In this document: piece by piece, positions 62,065 through 64,000 of the stretch
Position numbering within the stretch: the first letter of the stretch is position 1
How the letters are laid out: each line of letters begins with the position of its first letter
NCBI RefSeq assembly: GCF_024323335.1
Contig: NC_066585.1
Span: 77,238,109-77,302,108, forward strand
Length of the DNA: 64,000 bases
Direction: 5' to 3'
Source of the DNA: Lathyrus oleraceus
Lineage: Eukaryota > Streptophyta > Magnoliopsida > Fabales > Fabaceae
Translations under genes and position numbers: made by a program
Notes under the pieces: model-generated
Seen by the model: the letters and a program-made list of their open reading frames with translations, nothing else
The model's database searches: none
What the model was told of the DNA's origin: nothing

Positions 62065-63150
62065 TGTATGATGACTTCTCAGCAAGTGTATTGATAGTGT
62101 AACAGTAATAAAAATATCGAATCCACATGGATTGCTTTTTAACAAGACAAAATATGCGCAATGTATAGAAAAGAGTAAAAAGACGTGGTTTCGAGTTTGC
62201 AATGTGAAAAGTAAATAAGCGTTTAAACAAAATTACGAAAGCAGTCATGTTGTGTTTAGAATCCCTTATTTCTCTATTGTTGATGTTTGATGCCTTATAT
62301 GAATGACCTTATCAGTATAACCCCACAACGAATTAACAAATCCACTATAACCGATCCCTCGCGAAAAACTCACTAATCACTACTTGGAGCTTCCAATCCA
62401 TAGTCCACCATCGTAAACAGGATTAGGCGATGTACAAAATGTTAATTCCCTATGCCACTACACGGGGTCTCCTATTCCTATTTAACCAGCATAAGTACAA
62501 CAATTTCCCTAGGTCTAACACATATACTAATGGTCAGTATTCCCTATGTGCCCACAATCAATTTAAAAGAGTATCTCACATAAAAAGAATTAATAACAAT
62601 AAGCAACTGAGTAAGATTATAGATCAAAAGGTTCCTACAAAGTCAAATCAACATATTACCCAACAATATTGGAATACTTTCATCATAACACAACCTAACC
62701 TAGACGAGCTTAGCTACTCATAATTCATATTACAGTACCAAAACAATAGATGAAAATAGAATGTGAATTCCCTTGAAGAATGGCCTCCAATGGCTCTAAA
62801 TGCCCTAAAATTCACTCTTGATGTTGCAAAAGTCGTGCTTCACTCTTCATAATTCGTAACCTTTATCAAATTGAATAATTTCCCCTTAAAAAGAACTCAG
62901 AATGGGTCAGACGTGTCAGAAAAATCCTAGAAAAAGGAGCCATGTGTGTGATGACTTGTATCGCATGCGTGATGCAGTCTTTATGGCACTATTGTGCGCA
63001 TGATGTTTCATGATGGTGTGCGTGATTTTTGCCAAAGTTGCACTCTTTTGCTTTCATTTTCACCCAAATTTTCACTAAGTCCAATTTCTTCACACTTATT
63101 TGAAGCATCTTGTAAACACAAAAACTTGGTATTCTAACTTTGAATGTATT
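62065..63150 (-). mobile_element. Athila-like LTR remnant
   Basis: The start (TGATGACTTCTCAGCAAGTG, with TAATAAAAATATCGAATCCAC) resembles the terminal block of Athila LTRs in minus orientation (compare TTCGCAAGTGCACGAATTAC at 22641). It cuts the family B-like unit at 62064. Further right, CATGTGTGTGATGAC and GCATGCGTGATG repeats recall the U3 of the Athila LTR. The right boundary is unclear and no target duplication was found. No ORF is meaningful. Confidence 0.4.
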
Positions 63151-63154
63151 CCTC

Positions 63155-63241
63155 AAGCGACCTGGTTGGTCAGGTTTTTGAGAAGTCAGTGATATGTAGT
63201 CATTGAGGATTAAATCTTCTTAAGCGACCAGGTTGGTCAGG
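63155..63241. repeat. 20-bp direct repeat pair
   Basis: AAGCGACCTGGTTGGTCAGG (63155-63174) and AAGCGACCAGGTTGGTCAGG (63222-63241) differ at one base, have period 67, and are immediately left of the next LTR. Each contains the short inverted pair ACC-GGT-GGT. Confidence 0.9.
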
Positions 63242-63252
63242 ATCTTAAGGAG

Positions 63253-64000
63253 TGAAAGACCCCAATTTTGACCCTAAGATCCCTCATGAAATTTCATCAT
63301 AAGCATTAACATTGGGATCATACCTTGGCATTCTCCTTACCCCTTATTCATTGGGTTTGGGAGACATCACCAAGTACTTTGTGATTGTATCATATTTGTA
63401 TTTTATCATTTCACTAACCAAAATATCAAAAAAATATGTCTTTGTATTTGCCTAACTCTTTTGTAGGAAGGGCATGATCCCATTGATTCATCAAGCTCAC
63501 ATCTAGGGTTTAGGACCCTCATGAAAAAAGAGCACAACCATGGATTGATTCAAGAATGGTTACAAGCATCATATATGAGTCCCAATGTTCTATACATGTT
63601 ATATTGATCAAGTTTTCTTCAAGAGTTTGAGGGTGATTTTCCTTGGAAACCCTAGTTTGACTGGGTATCTTGAGTAACTTCTCCAACAAGCTATCTCACC
63701 AATTGATCAAATTTCTCAAGGGACACTTCAAAATTCATCATCTTATGCATATATGAGCTACCATGAGCCTAGAAAGTCACGAGAATTGGAAGTTAGCAAG
63801 TTGATTGATGGAGGTTGGCCAGATGAAATATTTATGATATGAAATATTTCCAAGTTGCACAATCAAATTCAAGAGGTCTACTTCAATTTTTATGTTTAGA
63901 GTGGGAACTAATTAAACTTTTTTGAGCATGTGATATGAGGTTACATTATAGGTCACTTTTGACCTATACCATTGATCAAGTGATTTTTTCCAAACTTCAA
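63253..64000 (+). mobile_element. 5' end of an Ogre-type family A LTR (runs off the window)
   Basis: Starts TGAAAGACCCCAATTTTGAC and follows the first ~700 bases of 3388-8151 closely, including CTAAGATCCCTCATGA, CATCTAGGGTTTAGGACC-type and CTTATGCATATATGAGC-type blocks. The strand agrees with that copy. Whether it is solo or part of a full element lies beyond the window. Confidence 0.88.

Noticed and set aside
62065..63150. Target duplication ATGTA for the Athila-like LTR remnant (62064-62068 and near 63192)
   Set aside because: The candidate right edge does not end in CA, and sequence beyond it does not continue the family B unit.

Overview
This window is plant nuclear DNA made almost entirely of nested LTR retrotransposons. 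I see no host protein gene, rRNA gene, tRNA gene or CRISPR array. The giant (3.7-5.0 kb) Ogre-type LTRs, plus Athila, Tat and Tekay elements, point to a large legume genome of the Fabeae tribe (pea, vetch, lentil, grass pea). That assignment is inference from element types, not from a species marker.

Layout. (1) 1-9337: an old Tekay-type Ty3/gypsy element. It has the end of its 5' LTR, an initiator-Met primer-binding site, a gag remnant, then protease, reverse transcriptase (RT), RNase H and integrase. A complete Ogre-type solo LTR (family A, 3388-8151, target duplication GAAAC) splits it. (2) 9338-53874: an Ogre-type element on the minus strand (family C) with two ~3.7 kb LTRs (9338-13047 and 50184-53874), a tRNA-Arg-like primer-binding site and a gag remnant but no pol. 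Two later insertions sit in it: a Tat-lineage element (13137-43240, duplication GATTG) and a family B solo LTR on the minus strand (45767-50133, duplication CCAAA). (3) The Tat element is itself split twice within its RT domain: by a family B solo LTR (17792-22258, duplication CAAGG) and by a complete minus-strand Athila element (22630-36272, duplication TATAC/TATGC). (4) 53877-64000: a copia-type LTR fragment split by a family A solo LTR on the minus strand (54749-59797, duplication GTCAT), a stretch of LTR-like sequence, an Athila-like LTR remnant, and the start of another family A LTR that runs off the window.

The coding parts are all transposon proteins, and nearly all carry stops or frameshifts. 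Two non-standard proteins stand out. One is a long antisense ORF with a plant mobile domain (PMD) downstream of the Tat integrase. The other is a pair of related ATHILA-ORF1-like ORFs downstream of the Athila pol. LTR divergence judged by eye (Athila a few percent; Tat and family C clearly more) agrees with the nesting order: Tekay oldest, then Ogre C, then Tat, then Athila.

The most unusual non-coding signals are: a primer-binding-site-like motif buried 55-61 bp inside the 3' end of all three Ogre LTR families; an ~85-bp module shared by families A and C; and a five-unit array of short GGCG/CGCC inverted repeats in family B. All boundaries were read by eye. Lineage names rest on motif recognition, not on database searches.
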